Source: Punica granatum
Lineage: Eukaryota > Streptophyta > Magnoliopsida > Myrtales > Lythraceae
DNA length: 64,000 nucleotides
Direction: 5' to 3'
Assembly: GCF_007655135.1 (NCBI RefSeq)
Contig: NC_045129.1
Coordinates: 2,356,001 to 2,420,000 of the forward strand
Each line of letters opens with the position of its first letter. Position 1 is the first letter of the stretch. Shown here piece by piece: positions 11,301 through 24,411 of the stretch. The position numbers were made by a program, and so were the translations under genes. The notes beneath the pieces were generated by a model that did not search any database, was not told the DNA's origin, and was given only the letters and a program-made list of their open reading frames with translations.

Positions 11301-14300
11301 TACCAGCTTATTTGAAGTGAAGAATGAGGCGAAAACTTACCCGAAGCACCCCCATCAGCATTGTTACTGAAAATCTCAAGATTGACTAACGTTTGCCCAT
11401 CCATCCGGAGGCAACCCTTGTAGACTTGATAAGGGGAAACGTCCCCATTCCTCAAAATATCATCTAGCTGCAAAAGTGTATGTGCAAATCGTCAGAAAAT
11501 GATAACATAACCAAGAAACCACTCAGCGCTTTGATGTAAACTGGCCCTCAAAAGAAACTTTACCATTAATCGTGAAAGATGATCAATAAGACCACCCATT
11601 GCAGATAATGCAAGGTCATGGTGTGCAACACCATCAAGGGCAAGGTTCCACAAAATAGATGACCTCTTAAAGTAGCCCTTGGATTTAATTGAATCCGTAA
11701 CATCAGAGGCATCGGGAAAAGCAGTGGCTGGTAGCACTGGAGTCAATTGTACGGCCATAGTACCTACAAAATTTATCCAAAAGAAAAGGAAAACAAAAAA
11801 TCATAAGGAAATGAAAAAAATAAAATAAATAAAACCCATACAAACCCTATGTGAATCACTAACATGAACCACTATCATTTGCATGGTCACTACAGCAAAA
11901 ACAACTTTTATAGTTTATCCTTACAACAATTTCAGCATCTATAGTTTCGATAATCTTCAAGAAACACATCATAGTCAGCCAGTCCTTACCCGTAACTGAA
12001 TATTTTCGAACTGCCTTCTGAGCTGCTTTCGATAAACCTTCAATAATGCAAAAAATATTTACTGACATCTCTCAAAGATTTCTCAATCAATCAAACATAT
12101 AAAAAAGAAAATGAAAAGAATTGTAGAATGGATTATCACACAATGTGCAGAAACATGCCAGCACATGCATATGCATAGTGACTGAGAGAAATTACCTCTG
12201 TTCTCATAAATAACTTCCTTAGGTGCTACCTGCAACAAAAGCCATGTAAATGTTTTGAATAGAATCAGATGAGAAATTTATCACTTTTTACCTGCATTAA
12301 TAAAGCTCCCAAAGCAGCACAGGAAGAATCATCGGTAATGGAACCAATCCACACTCGCAAGGCAGCACAATCAACGAAAGCAAATCCATAACCAACTGAA
12401 CTAGTATCTGGTCCTGGTTCCCCCTGAAAGAGCAATACAATCAGATATAATGGAAAATGAAGATTGGATGATACAAGAAAAGAAAAATAAGAACTATAAA
12501 CTTTTCAGGTTGCTCCCACTGTTTGATTGCTCTTATTGATCTGACAAAAAGTAAATATAATAGGCCAGTAAAGTGTGGGACTTTATGAAGCATAAGATGA
12601 ATATGAAGTTTGAATGCAAGTACATGGAGATGAAGCTGAGGAAGGATGAAGCAATACCAACCTCTTTTATAACAAGAAGGTGAATAGCATCAGGGCCAAT
12701 ATTATTATCCACTAAAGTTGACGGAGTAACTACAGATACCAATTTCCTTGATATCACCTGAAATATAGTAATCCAGACATTAGAATGCAGTATGTAAAGC
12801 ATTAAGTTTCTAGTTTCATCTGTGCAATAAAAAGCACTCAACGTTGAACATGTGAAGATGAGAGCAAACAAAATTTACAAAGAAAGGGTAAACGAACATA
12901 AGAAGATCACCATCCGAAGCAAAACAACTTTGGACTATAACATCCTTTAGGGTCCACATCAAAAGAGAGAATACACTCACTCCACAGGGGAGAATGGAAA
13001 AAGAGAAAATATCAAAATACTCACAGAACTTCCACCTCTGGCCTTCGCTTGACCAGATGTCTCCGACTGCTCCATCCGACCAACCTTGTATCTTGAATAA
13101 ACAAACAAAATTTCTAAGTAAATAGACTTGGTAGAGAACAAGGTGGCAAATATTTCAAAGCCATAAAATGTTGAGCTAAATCAAAATCTCATTGAAACAA
13201 AAATGTAAAAGGGCTAGATTTTCTCACCCTCGAGAGACCAGCTTTTGCACAGCATCATCAATTCCACTCTCAGAGATACCAACCTAATAAATGATCCATT
13301 ATTACGCAATGAAGATTATTTTCAAGAGGTTAAGACTTAACTTGAACAAACTAGCTAAAATTAATACAATTAAATTTCCAATCAGAGTACCTGCCGACAT
13401 TTTCCCACACCACTTAATGTGATTTTCCAGCCAAGCTCCTTATGGCCAATTTCTGCATCTAGCTCATACAGCTCATAAAATTTCCCCTGTAAATATAACA
13501 GAATAAAATGAAAATATAGCATATGGTAATATTAAGCACGCAACTGGAAATATATTTTAAAAATTATGAGGCAGGAAAACCCGAAGCATATAAGGAAGTG
13601 CATGTAAGAAGAAGATAATAATTTAAAACCTATAGCCTAAGATGGGCATTAAAATGTAAGAAGCATTCTCAATGCAAAGTGGAATTAATGTCGATGACAT
13701 GTGAACTAACCACTTTGAAGAACAGCACCACATCCATGTATTTACATTTGACGCTCCAGTATTGCTTCTGAGATGCAGACATTTTGTTTAAAGCCTCAGG
13801 TGGTATATAGAGTGTGCTCTTGTCATAAAGAGGATCTTCAGGCCTCCTCCTGTTAGCGTCCCGAATTCGAGAAAGGTTAAGCCAGTCAAATTTGCTGATC
13901 GAGTCACATACTTGTGCGTCTTTCTTGTTCACTACTGGATCATCATTAAGAACTTTCATTCTTTTGCTGGGATGCGGTAATGGATGATCATCCTCCGCAA
14001 TCAACTTTGGGATTTCCTCTTGAATACGCTTGAAACGAGGGACAAGCGGTCTGGTTCCTGGCGTTTCTGGGCCAATGACATCGAGAAGTTTAGAATCCGC
14101 GAAGCCTCCTTGATTAACTGTCATGCAGGACTCAAGAAAGTTGTCCTTTTCAGGGAATTGAGAAACTGCAGAAACTCCAACTGCGCTGGATAATGAACTG
14201 ACATTCAACGCACCAGCCTGTGCCTGATTCCTGCACCGTTTATCAACTCAAAAAATACGAGAACGAAAAAATCATCTGAACACGAGCTGGAGGCAAATGA

Positions 14301-14789
14301 TATAGGTGAAATTCATGTATCATGGTTATATCGTTGAACAAATCACATCATCTATTTGTCGTAAGCTGCAGCTTCTTCACCGAGCGAGCTGGATGCAACT
14401 GACACAGTGCAGGCAGATAACAGAAAGGCTACTGAATCACGAAAATCCGAATATTCAGCAAAGAAATGAAGCGAAAACAACCCTTACCTTCCATTTGCCT
14501 TGTCATCGACCTTCACAAACTTGTGCATGATGCTCGAGAACAGAGAGGAGCCTCCGTTCGCGGATTTCTGCGGGAAAATCGGGCGCGGAACCTTCTCCGG
14601 GGGAGTATCAGTGCCCCTAACCTCCAAAGACGAGTCCATTGCGGAAGCAGCCGTGGATTGACCGGAACCGTTGGCGCTCTGCTCGTGCCGCTGCGCTGGA
14701 AGCCGCTTAGCCGACGGATTCTCGCTGCCGGAGCTCCGATCCCCCGTCGGAGGCCGGAGAAAGGAGAGAATAGACTTCTGCCGCTGCAT
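8318..14789 (-). CDS. MSH7: DNA mismatch repair protein MSH7 (MutS homologue)
   Basis: Plant-specific MutS homologue that pairs with MSH2 (MutS-gamma) to bind base mismatches in the nucleus. Seventeen exons (minus): 14789-14488, 14230-13711, 13486-13391, 13283-13228, 13091-13025, 12757-12662, 12423-12292, 12229-12196, 12037-11990, 11763-11564, 11467-11341, 11215-10938, 10466-10272, 10078-9665, 9466-9370, 9149-9022, 8800-8318, giving 1090 aa with every phase closing. N-terminal QKSILSFL (residues 4-11) is a PCNA-binding PIP-type box with Leu in the last position. The mismatch-contact motif GKFYELYE begins at residue 275, Walker [11 protein letters not shown] at 833-842, Walker [13 protein letters not shown] around Asp913/Glu914, and FATHYHPL lies in the last exon. 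Length (Arabidopsis MSH7 about 1109 aa) and the absence of the Tudor region of plant MSH6 favour MSH7. The 5' leader is CT-rich (14808-14830). Confidence 0.95.
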
Positions 14790-15414
14790 TTTCGCTTTTC
14801 CGGGGAGAAAGAGAGAGAGAGAGGAGAAGCTGGAAAAGTGCGAAGTGAGAGAAGCTCACTCCTCGAAGTAGCGGGACCACTTTCGCGCCACTTTTTTCAT
14901 ACTTGGGCCTTGGGTCCTATCTTCGAAAAAATGGGCTTGGGCCTGGGCCTCAGAGATTACCGTGGCCTTAATTTCCGGGGTCGCCCATGTACTTTTGTGA
15001 TGTCGCACTTTACCCCCCGATGTGTTAATTCTCTCTCCAGTCGGTCCAAATTGCAAGAACAACCCAAGTTGGCAAATTGGGAATCAGCCTCAGGCCAAGC
15101 GAGTTTACCGGACTAGGGGGTCTAAGGCGACATTCAGCTCACTCGTGTATTTTCGAGTGAAGCTCGAGGCCGGAGACAAAAATATTCTTAAAAATCAACT
15201 TATATATGATCGTTACGCAACTAAATAATACCATCATGTACTAGTTGAAAGGAAAAAAAACCATTTGTCATTATTGAATGTCCGAACTTTTATTAATGTA
15301 CAGAATACAACTTACAATATCAACCTTCAAATGTTGGTAAAAAGAACAAAACAACATAAAATGTTTCTGTCGAATTCAAATGTTGATGACACGCAATTTT
15401 GCATTTATGTTTGC
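14790..15414. promoter_or_regulatory. MSH7 upstream region and ALDH-A 3' flank
   Basis: A 625-bp gap between MSH7 and ALDH-A. Close to the MSH7 start, the minus strand carries a CT-rich tract (about 14808-14830) typical of plant 5' leaders. No TATA box was recognised. Plus-strand frames here are shadows of MSH7 exon 1. Confidence 0.4.
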
Positions 15415-18400
15415 TCAGAGCCAAGGAGAATCATGCAATGGGGTCACAACAGTCTTGACCTGGAGATACTTTTGGAGGCCTTCGAGCCCCGAATCTCGGC
15501 CAAAGCCGCTCAGCTTGTATCCTCCATATGGGAAGTCAGAGTCAAATTCAAAATAGCAGTTTATCCAGATGATTCCGGATCGGATGGATCTCAAGACTCT
15601 ATTTGCCACGTTCAGGTCCTTCGTCACGATTCCGGCGGCAAGGCCATATTTACTGGAATTGGCCCTTTCAATTGCCTCCTCAATGGTCCTGCAAATTGCC
15701 CAGCAGAACATAATTGAAGACAGTATCTCTGCTGGTAAATGTAAACTATTTCCAAAGTACAGCAAATTCAGTCAATACTGGAAGAAATTGATATGAACTG
15801 AATGGCATTGTTACCTGAACTTCATGAGAGACATAACTGGGCCAAATATTTCATCCGTCGCGATTCGCATGTCTTCCTGATCAAATATTTTGAGACATTA
15901 ATAATTCTAACAGTTGAGGGTTTTCCTTCTTTTCAGTTTGCATGAACGGTGGACTCATACCTTGACATCAACGAATACAGTAGGCTCAATATAGTACCCC
16001 TTAGACCCCCAACGCTTACCCCCAGTTAAGAGTGTTGCTCCTTCTTTCATCCCGATATCGATGTATGAAAGTACTTTTTCAAACTGTCTCTTGTCAACCT
16101 GCAAGTAGAAATGGATTACTTACTTTTCTTCGAACAAAGGAAGAGTCTGATTTTTTTTATTTATTTTTTTTACTTTTCCCTATGGAATTAATCACGAGCT
16201 GAGATATACCGTCCATCGGACATAGTTTGTTCCCATTCTTGTTTTATCTCATACCTGTGGTCCTTGACAGGTACTAGGATCGAAAGGATCGCCCAACTTC
16301 CAAGCTTCCGCTTTCTCAGCTAATTTCTTCACGAATTCGTCGTAAATCCCTTCATGAACATAAACCCGGGAGCCGGCCACACATATTTCTCCCTAAATAA
16401 ACCAAGAAAACAATGTTCTTCAGATTGGCCTTACGACTGATTTCAGGAAATTTCTATATTCTCGTCTCATGTTACCTTATTGAAAACCACAGCGTTTAGA
16501 GCCAGCTCCGCAGCGTTGCCCACATCAGCATCGTCGAATATGATAAGAGGAGACTTGCCCCCCAGTTCAAGTGAGACCGTTTTCAAATTGCTGGTTGCAG
16601 CTGCCTGCATTATTAGCCTTCCCACCTCGGTAGAACCCGTAAAACTTACCTGATAAATTCATAAATAGATTCAAATTAAGGAAAAATTTTCATAGTAGTC
16701 TTATGATCTGAGGATATATATATATAGACTGGGTTAAAAAGCTTTAACCATGTCGATGTCCATGTGATTGCTGATAGCGGCGCCTGTGGTACGTCCAAAG
16801 CCCGTTACAACGTTAAGCACTCCGTTCGGGATACCAGCCTGTTATAATTTGCATAAGAATTATATACTCTGTAAATGATTAGTCAGTTTTTTGGAAGTAA
16901 AAGACTTTGTAATTATATTTTCCCACATCTAGGCCATTACAAAGTCGCTGAGCAGGTCCTACCTGCTTGGCGAGGTTGGCATAAAAGAGGGCCGAGAGAG
17001 GTGTCTGCTCGGCAGGCTTGACGACCATGGTGCAACCCGCGGCCAATGCTGGGGCGACCTTCATGAAGAACATGATTGTGGGATAGTTCCACGGGATGAT
17101 TTGGCCCACCACACCGATCGGTTCCTTCAGAGTGTACGCGTGAAGCGATCGCGTAGACTTGAGGACGTCGCCGTGGATCTTATCCGCTGCACCAGCATAG
17201 TAACGAAGCATCCCCACGGCTGAAGGGATTTCCACGGCCTTGCCCCTGAAGAATAGCTTCCCTGCATCGATGCAGTCCAGGGCTGCCAGTTCCTCGGCGT
17301 GTTGCTCTATTAGGTCCGCGAATTTATGCATGATCCTTGCTCTTTGCTGGTGATGGTCGCGAGATCGTAGTCGTACACGCGCATACAGTCAAGAATCATA
17401 ATTTACATTCACTAACATAACTATTGGAACTCGTACCAAAACTGTATATAAAGAAAGCATTATGGATGTAAAAGTTTAAGCTTACCATATAATTGCACAT
17501 CGAATAGTATTTACTACTTAATACTATCGTACATGTACAGATTGGGAACATTATTTTGTTAATGGAGGGGAGGGGGGAGGATGGATTGGCACATATGCTG
17601 TCACTATGAGGACTTGATTGAGAGAAACAAAGTTGAGAGGGACCAAACTGGGAAACGAAAGTAAGTAGACATACAGAGCCGGGCATCCTGGGCCATGGGC
17701 CGTGATCGAATGCTTCGCGGGCAGCCTTCACGGCCACGTCGATGTCATCCTTATCACCCTCTGCGATTCTTGCAATGGCCTCCCCCGTCCTTGGGTCCAA
17801 CGTCTCGAAGGTCCTCCCTGCAATTTTGGCACCAAACATTAACCCAAAAAAAAACAAAAAAAGTTAGAGGAAGGGGCCGTAGTGTCACACATAGCCGACT
17901 TGGAATCAAGAGATCCCGAATGGTCTCATCGATGAGACTTATATATTGTTCAAATTTATCTTCTGAGCAAAAAAAAAAAAGACATATCATTCATTATTTC
18001 AATTTATTTTCCATCCTAAACTCTAACAACACATAGTTTACACGAACTACAGTATATTATTTTGATTAAATCAGTTGTAAGTATGGGTGAAAAATGGTGG
18101 GTACGGGTGGTTTTTTTCAAAATATTTCGTTTCCTATTGAGTTCGAACCCTTTTCTTAGAACAAAAGAATCACCCTAAAACCATTTAGAATACGAAAAAA
18201 CGCTCGCCCGTGGTTTCAATTTTTTCAAGTGGTTTTTTGGGACCAAAAGTGAAAAAAATTATAAGACCAATTAAAAAACTTTCGAAAACAATCCGGAATC
18301 ACAAAAAAAATATATTGTAAGTTTTCTTTCTTTTGCCACACAAATGAATTTAGGTGTATAATAACACTACAATATAATTATTTCTCAAAAAATTCAGCAA

Positions 18401-21178
18401 TCTATGAATGAATTTAGTGAAAATATATATAAACACGTGTGTATATATATATATATATATATATGTATGATTTTTCGGGTGGGTTACCAGCGGAATTTTC
18501 AATCGATCCCCATTATTTTCGGGTGAATTTTACAGACGCTTAAAAACCATCCATAAGGACTTTTAGGGTTTTAGGTTTTCCGAATTTCCGGTTTTTCGCT
18601 TTATTTTTATTTTTCTTATGTCAAATATTAACCAGAGAGAGCTGTGGGTGGCGTTGGGCGAGTTTTGATTTGGAGGAAATTTTAAGGAAAAAGGGCAACA
18701 TAAAAAAAAAAAAAAGGTGCGGCGGAGCCTCTAGAAACGCATATACAATTCGTGATTTTCTTTCCTTTTCTCATTGTATGCATGAGATGGAATTAATACA
18801 AGACAAAGGAATTCTTAAAATGACGTCTTTTTTTTTTCAGCAACTTAAACTTTGGAAAATATTTTTGTTAGTGAATGAATAAATTAATAATCACTGCATG
18901 AATGAATCTTGAGAAAAACCGAGAAATTTTCGACGCACAAAGAGCATCGGAAAGGTTTCGAATAGTCATATCCGCAATAAAACTTAAATCTGATAGTAGA
19001 TGATTGTTATCGTTTTAAAGGCTTTTCAGCGTTATCGCGAAAACTAAGAAATAATATATAGTCAGTTTTTAGAGTGCCTCATTAACCTATCATGATGAAA
19101 TAAAAATTATAATCATAATAGTTAATAAAGGAACACGATATAAATTCACGGTGACCCGGGCACAACACTGACCATCCTCTTTTATACAGCCAGTTATGAA
19201 ACTAGGAGTATATTTGATTATTCAAACTTAATTTTTAACTTTCAGAAGAAAAGGAGACTTAATTTCCATTTTCATGTGTCAAGAAAGAAGAAGGTCAAAA
19301 CATATTCTAAGGACTAAGGAGTCTCCTGCGGACGGGTCCACCCGACAGGTTACCACTCATAGTAATAGTAGCAAACAAGACCAAAAAGGTGGGAAACTCT
19401 ATGTCTTCCAAAGTCTGATGGAGGACTCGGTATCAAGGACCTAACCCTGTGGAATAAGGTATGCGTACTCAAAAACCTTTGGTCTCTCCTCGTGCGTTCA
19501 GGGTCTCTTTGGGTGGCCTGGGTTGCTAAATATTTAATCAAAGACCGAAGTATTTGGTCTTTAAGGATACCTGGTGATTGTTCTTGGAACTGGAGAAAAC
19601 TTTTGCAGCTGAGGACTTTGATGTCTCCCTATATCCGCTATTGTGTTGGCCCTGGTACGAATGTATCTTTCTGGTATGACAAGTGGTTACCGGTCGGTTC
19701 TTTAATAAACTATTGCACCAGGGGGCTCCAGTGCTTTCCGTCGATTAGGGAGCACGCAACAGTTAGTTCGATTCTGGTTGATGGATGCTGGCATTGGCCT
19801 AGAAGCTCGGATCTGCAAGCTGGCCTGCTCCGTGATCTCGCTAATGCAATTCAACTCTCTGATCGTGATAGGGTCACATGGACGGCTCACAAATCCGAGA
19901 CATTTTCTGTTGCTAGTGCGTGGAAATGCTTTAGTCCCAGAAGCCAGAAGATGGAATGGAGGAACGCAATCTGGTTTGAGGGGCAGTTTCCTCGATCCTC
20001 TTTCATTAGCTGGCTTTGTATTCATAATAGATTGAGTACAAAAGATAGGCTTATGAGTTGGAGAATCTCGATTACTGCACCCGAATGCGAATTCTGTAGT
20101 TTGGAATTGGAGACCCGAAATCACCTCTTTTTTGAATGCCCTATCACCCAAGGGATTTGGAGAAGTTTATTAGACCGTGTTGGAATGAACAAACACAATG
20201 TCGACTGGAATACGGAACTTTGCTGGGTCTCCTCTCTCCGTGGAAAGAAGCTGGATATTATTTGTCTTAAACTTCTCTGGACTCACTACATTTACTGCAT
20301 CTGGAGGGAGAGGAACGCCAGGCTCTACCGGAATCAAGTCTCGCCTCCAACAATTATAATACGAAGGATCTTCTCGGATGTGAAAGCAAAGTTGTCTGTT
20401 CTCCCTCGATTCTCATGCAAAATTGCACACTCTATCATTGCGAGGCATATGTTTCACCATTTTGATACTGCAACTAGTTGACTTGGGAGTAGCTCTTGGG
20501 TATTTTTTATTTTACTCCGTATAGAGGAAAATGGTATTGGTTTCTGATGTAAATTCATCTGTTATCAATGAAGTTTCATCATTTATCCAAAAAAAAAAAA
20601 AAAAAAAAAGGTGGGGGAGAGGAAATACCATTGGCTAAATTACCTAAATAATGAGTAACATCGGGTCCACCCGACAGGATGCTCTTTTTTTTTTTTGGGT
20701 GAATAGTAGCGTTTTATTGAAAATAATCTTAAATTACTTGTTTGGCCACGAATTTACTTGTTCATGGAAAAAAAAGGAATTAATAGTATTTTTTCGGTAT
20801 ATTGATACTATATGATCGTGATGGTCTAGTGTTTGCATATCTATATATATATAGATGAATATTCTATACTAACGTATCCACTTATTATTTTCTAACAAAC
20901 TGAGCAGAAATCAAAAGATAATCATTTTCCTTTCATTTCGACCCTCTCGTGATAATAATCAGAAGAGCACAATTCTAGCTTCTTATATGGGGGGAAATGA
21001 AGATGAGATAAAGAAGCTTTGATATGGTTAGGTATGTATATATGAGATGTGTATAGACAATATGACCTTTGATGGAGTGGACGAATTCTCCATTGATGAA
21101 GAGCTTGGTGAACTTAATCTCCGGTATCTCGATATGGATCTCTGCGCTTCCATTGCTGCTCTGATGGTGATTTGCCAT
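15415..21178 (-). CDS. ALDH2C4: Aldehyde dehydrogenase, ALDH2C4/REF1 type (copy A)
   Basis: NAD(P)-dependent aldehyde dehydrogenase. Family members (Arabidopsis REF1) oxidise coniferaldehyde and sinapaldehyde to ferulic and sinapic acids. Exons (minus): 21178-21067, 17817-17675, 17346-16963, 16838-16749, 16649-16476, 16392-16255, 16098-15961, 15876-15815, 15688-15415, giving 504 aa (REF1 about 501). Active-site residues are present: Asn172 in IIPWNYP, Glu271 in LELGGKSP, Cys305 in GEICVAGSR. No mitochondrial presequence precedes the [12 protein letters not shown] segment, so a cytosolic enzyme is expected. It is the most diverged of the four copies (for example GQIIPWNYP where B-D have GHIIPWNFP). 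Intron 1 (17818-21066, 3.2 kb) holds a LINE fragment. Copy A lacks the upstream block shared by B, C and D. Substrate preference is inferred from family only. Confidence 0.93.
18442..18465. repeat. (TA)n microsatellite in ALDH-A intron 1
   Basis: About 12 TA dinucleotides within the first intron of copy A. It is a simple repeat. Confidence 0.8.
19350..20609 (+). mobile_element. 5'-truncated LINE (L1-type) with poly(A), in ALDH-A intron 1
   Basis: A plus-strand frame from about 19380 to 20481 encodes the C-terminal part of L1 ORF2: '[15 protein letters not shown]', 'WYDKWLPVG' and the zinc-binding zf-RVT region ([46 protein letters not shown]). A 3' tail of about 20 A residues lies at 20589-20609. 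The reverse transcriptase catalytic part is missing, so this is a dead 5'-truncated copy. The last roughly 360 codons remain free of stops, which suggests a fairly recent insertion. It sits opposite to the host gene. The 17-bp repeat CGGGTCCACCCGACAGG occurs at 19333-19349 and 20662-20678, bracketing the element plus 52 bp after the poly(A). Confidence 0.88.
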
Positions 21179-21507
21179 CTCTTGCTCTCGATGGTCTTAC
21201 TACTCTCTATTATTCTTCCCCGATCCCAGAGAAGTGTCCCTATATATACACACACACGTATTATGTCTTCTTCTTGACTATCAAAAGAAGGGGGAAGAAA
21301 ACAAAGAAGAGTACTTCTCTTCACTCGATTGGGCCCACTCTAACCGCATATTTAATAGCATTTATGTCTTCTTCTTCTTTTTTTTTTTTTCGGCTTGAAT
21401 TAATAGCATCTAGGTCAGATTCAAAAATCTCATTCTCCCTTATGACTTGTTAGCATCCCAAAGAGATTGGGGTGGAAATACTATGGATCGGATTGGTGGG
21501 TCGGCTT

Positions 21508-21834
21508 ACCCCCGTTTGGAACTTTATTTCATTTAATTTTATTTATTTTTAATTCAACAATATAATTATGATTTTTTTTATTTTTCTTCAATTTTTTTAA
21601 TTATTCAATTCAATTTTTAATACTAAATTCTCTCAACTATTTATTACTTTTTCACAATTTAACAACACAATTATTACTTTTTTTCAACTATTCATTATTT
21701 TTTCCACAATTCAACAACACAATCATTACTTTCTCTTAACTGTTCATTACTTTTTCACACTTTTAACACAATTATTACAAATCAATTAAAACCAAAACTC
21801 AATTGTATTCAACTCTAAAACCAAATACAAATCT
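21508..21834. mobile_element. AT-rich MITE-like element
   Basis: About 330 bp bounded by CCCGTTTGG on the left and an ACCAAAT stretch on the right, with CTTACC at both flanks (21505-21510 and 21835-21840). The interior repeats a unit of the type CAACAACACAATTATTAC followed by TATTCATTACTTTTT about three times. There is no coding capacity. It sits upstream of ALDH-A. Its boundaries and superfamily are uncertain. Confidence 0.4.
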
Positions 21835-21839
21835 CTTAC

Positions 21840-24161
21840 CTTGTAGATTGCAAAAAGAAGATCGTGGCATCTGTTAGTCGTGGCATCTGTCCATCCAAAT
21901 GCTGTAGAATGGAGACACAATGTACTTTGCCACGTCGTTGTTTTTGTTAGCACGTCTTTTTTTTTTCCGGAGTTATATGGATCGTATAGGAAAATAAAAG
22001 TGAAGTGAATTAGTATTGACATATGGGGCATGAAACGGGAAGCTGATACCAAGTCCTAGACGTACGTACGGTTCGAAAACCATGAGAAAAACATTAATGG
22101 TAGTGAAGGTTGCCGTTTGAAAGATATTTGATTCAAAATGTCACAGCAAAACTGCAAATTAAACTTTATGGACGTCGTTGATGTGTTGCAGTGGAATTAA
22201 TATCGATGTGTTTGGATCCAGCATGATAAAATAATGCTGTTTCGAACCCTAATTCAAAAGACTGCCCGATGCAAGAATAACGATTTCTCGCTTCACTTGG
22301 AGTTATTTTCGATCCTTAGTTTCATTCATTCTCGTATATTACGTACGTAACATCCATTAACTGCAACATCATTTGTATGATTAAATTAGTAACATTTAAT
22401 ACCGTAGAACTGGAATGGGACTACGCGGCCACGCAAAATGACAAAGGGATGATCAAGAAAAAAAAGTTGCATAGATCGATATAAATATGAGCTGCATAGA
22501 TATAAACATGCCAGGCCCACGAAAATTTAATTGAACTTTTACTTTTGATTTACCTAACTAGATTAAATATATAAATAAGTCAACGAGAAGTTATTAGGTG
22601 ATTATACTTCGTCACATGACGTGATGAACCACCAATTAAATTGTATAAAATAGAGAAATCGATACTTATCATTTGAATAATTATCATAATTATTTTTTAT
22701 TAAATAATTTTTATTGATTTTTCTTTGTCACTTTAGTGTGAGTAGTATTATTTAAAACTCTCTCCAAGTCAACCGTTTGTTCCGATAATTAATTTGGCCG
22801 GCCCCCCCATTATTAATTATCTTTATAATATTACTACTATTATTAAATGAAATATATGTGATCTGCTCGCGAATCCTGCCCTTCAGGACAAAAAAGAAAA
22901 ACAGTGACTTTGATTTAATTATTGTTAATTACACGTATTAAATTAAGAGGTAAAATCAATGATGATGTTGACAGTTTTAATTCTTCGGGGATATTATCAA
23001 CTCAATAATGATTTTTGTGTATATAATAAAAAGGGGAAACAATGTATAATATATATTGGTGATTTAATCACGTGAAGAAATGAGTACCTGTGTACTTCAT
23101 TAGTACGTAGTTTACTGTAATTAATCCTTCATTTATATGTCAAAAGAAATATCATACAAAAAACCCGCTGTATTGCATTTACATATATACATATATTATT
23201 TCTGGGTAATAATTTATATATATTTATATTTATACGATTATTATACATATATGTAAGTCCAATAGATTCAAGCACCAGAGAGCGAATCCGAATCATTAAA
23301 TGCTTTTTAGGGGGGGGCGGGCGGCGGGGGAGGAAAAAAGGACGGAAAGACAAGCAGCAGTCCCCGAATTTATATATGTATATGTATGCTCGATTAGGTG
23401 CAGCTGTGTTCTCATGAATAATTTTAATTTGAACCGCAAAAAATTAATTTGATTACCAGAAAAAGAAAAAGGGATTGTTATAACTACTAACTACCGAACA
23501 TAGAGAATATATGAATGAAAAAAAAATTAACATGATATTTTTATTGAATCAATTTATTTAGCCAACCGAATGTAATACATTGCCCCCTAATTGTGAGGAC
23601 GAAAATGATATCATTTGGTGAATAGATACTCCATGCTACGTACAAATCGAGATAATTAAGTTAGACTAACCCATATATATGAGCCAAAACGTTAATAATG
23701 ATACTCATTGTATGAGAAACTGGTACCGAATTAGAAGCCGTCGGTGTATGACTAGCTACGTAATTAAATAACTGCTGAAGTGAGCGCAAATTAACTGGAG
23801 CAACCACATTATCGGAATCAAAGGAAATGCTAATGCAATTGAAATATCATAATATCACCATATCGAGCGTACGTGTAGTCTTGTTTGCATATAATTATTA
23901 ATTGCATTGACTATAGAAAGGGGGGGTCTTTCACCATCACATGTGTTTGTCCTATCACATTGAATTATTGATATGTCAACCGGGCAAGTCTGTCTTCAGC
24001 ATCGTTTTTCTTTTATCCCTTCAATTCGTCGCCGCAAGAAGAATCACGATATGGGTCTTAAAACTGGGTATAACTGCTTAAATATGGACCATACTTCGTA
24101 CATGTCAAGGCACACGCGACACGCTACATCTTAAAACACGAGAAACTAACATAGGAGGACA
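21840..24161. other. Intergenic, no gene supported (ALDH-A upstream)
   Basis: AT-rich non-coding DNA between ALDH-A and the hAT-like MITE. The short frames present (for example 21786-22052 and 23129-23353, minus) show no recognisable domain. Confidence 0.5.
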
Positions 24162-24169
24162 TTGGAGAT

Positions 24170-24365
24170 CTGGGACGGATCTAGAAATTCAATTTAAGGG
24201 AGCGAAATTAAAGAGAAGGTGAAGAAAAAGTATATTCGTAAAGTTAAGGTGACGAGATATAATAATTTCATAAAAAAATATCAAATTTACTAAAATATAT
24301 TAAAAAATTGTAATTTTTTTCAAGTCCAAGGAGGCGACCCCCGGTGCCCCCTTGGATCCGTCCCT
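24170..24365. mobile_element. hAT-like MITE
   Basis: A 196-bp non-coding element with terminal inverted repeats: the left end CTGGGACGGATCT pairs with a right end that reads AGGGACGGATCC on the opposite strand. It is flanked by TTGGAGAT (24162-24169) and ATGGAGAT (24366-24373), an 8-bp duplication with one mismatch. An 8-bp duplication and a termini type close to CAGGGGCGGATC fit the hAT superfamily. Confidence 0.65.
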
Positions 24366-24376
24366 ATGGAGATACG

Positions 24377-24402
<26 letters not shown>
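24377..24402. repeat. (TA)n microsatellite
   Basis: About 13 TA units, 4 bp after the hAT-like MITE target duplication. Confidence 0.8.

Positions 24403-24411
<9 letters not shown>

Noticed and set aside
8318..14789. Calling this gene MSH6
   Set aside because: Plant MSH6 is longer (about 1320 aa) and has a Tudor domain after the N-terminus. This protein is 1090 aa with no such insert and matches the MSH7 order of segments ([13 protein letters not shown] N-terminus, [16 protein letters not shown]).
14466..15116. A 216-codon plus-strand frame
   Set aside because: Antisense shadow of GC-rich MSH7 exon 1 and its leader, with no recognisable domain.
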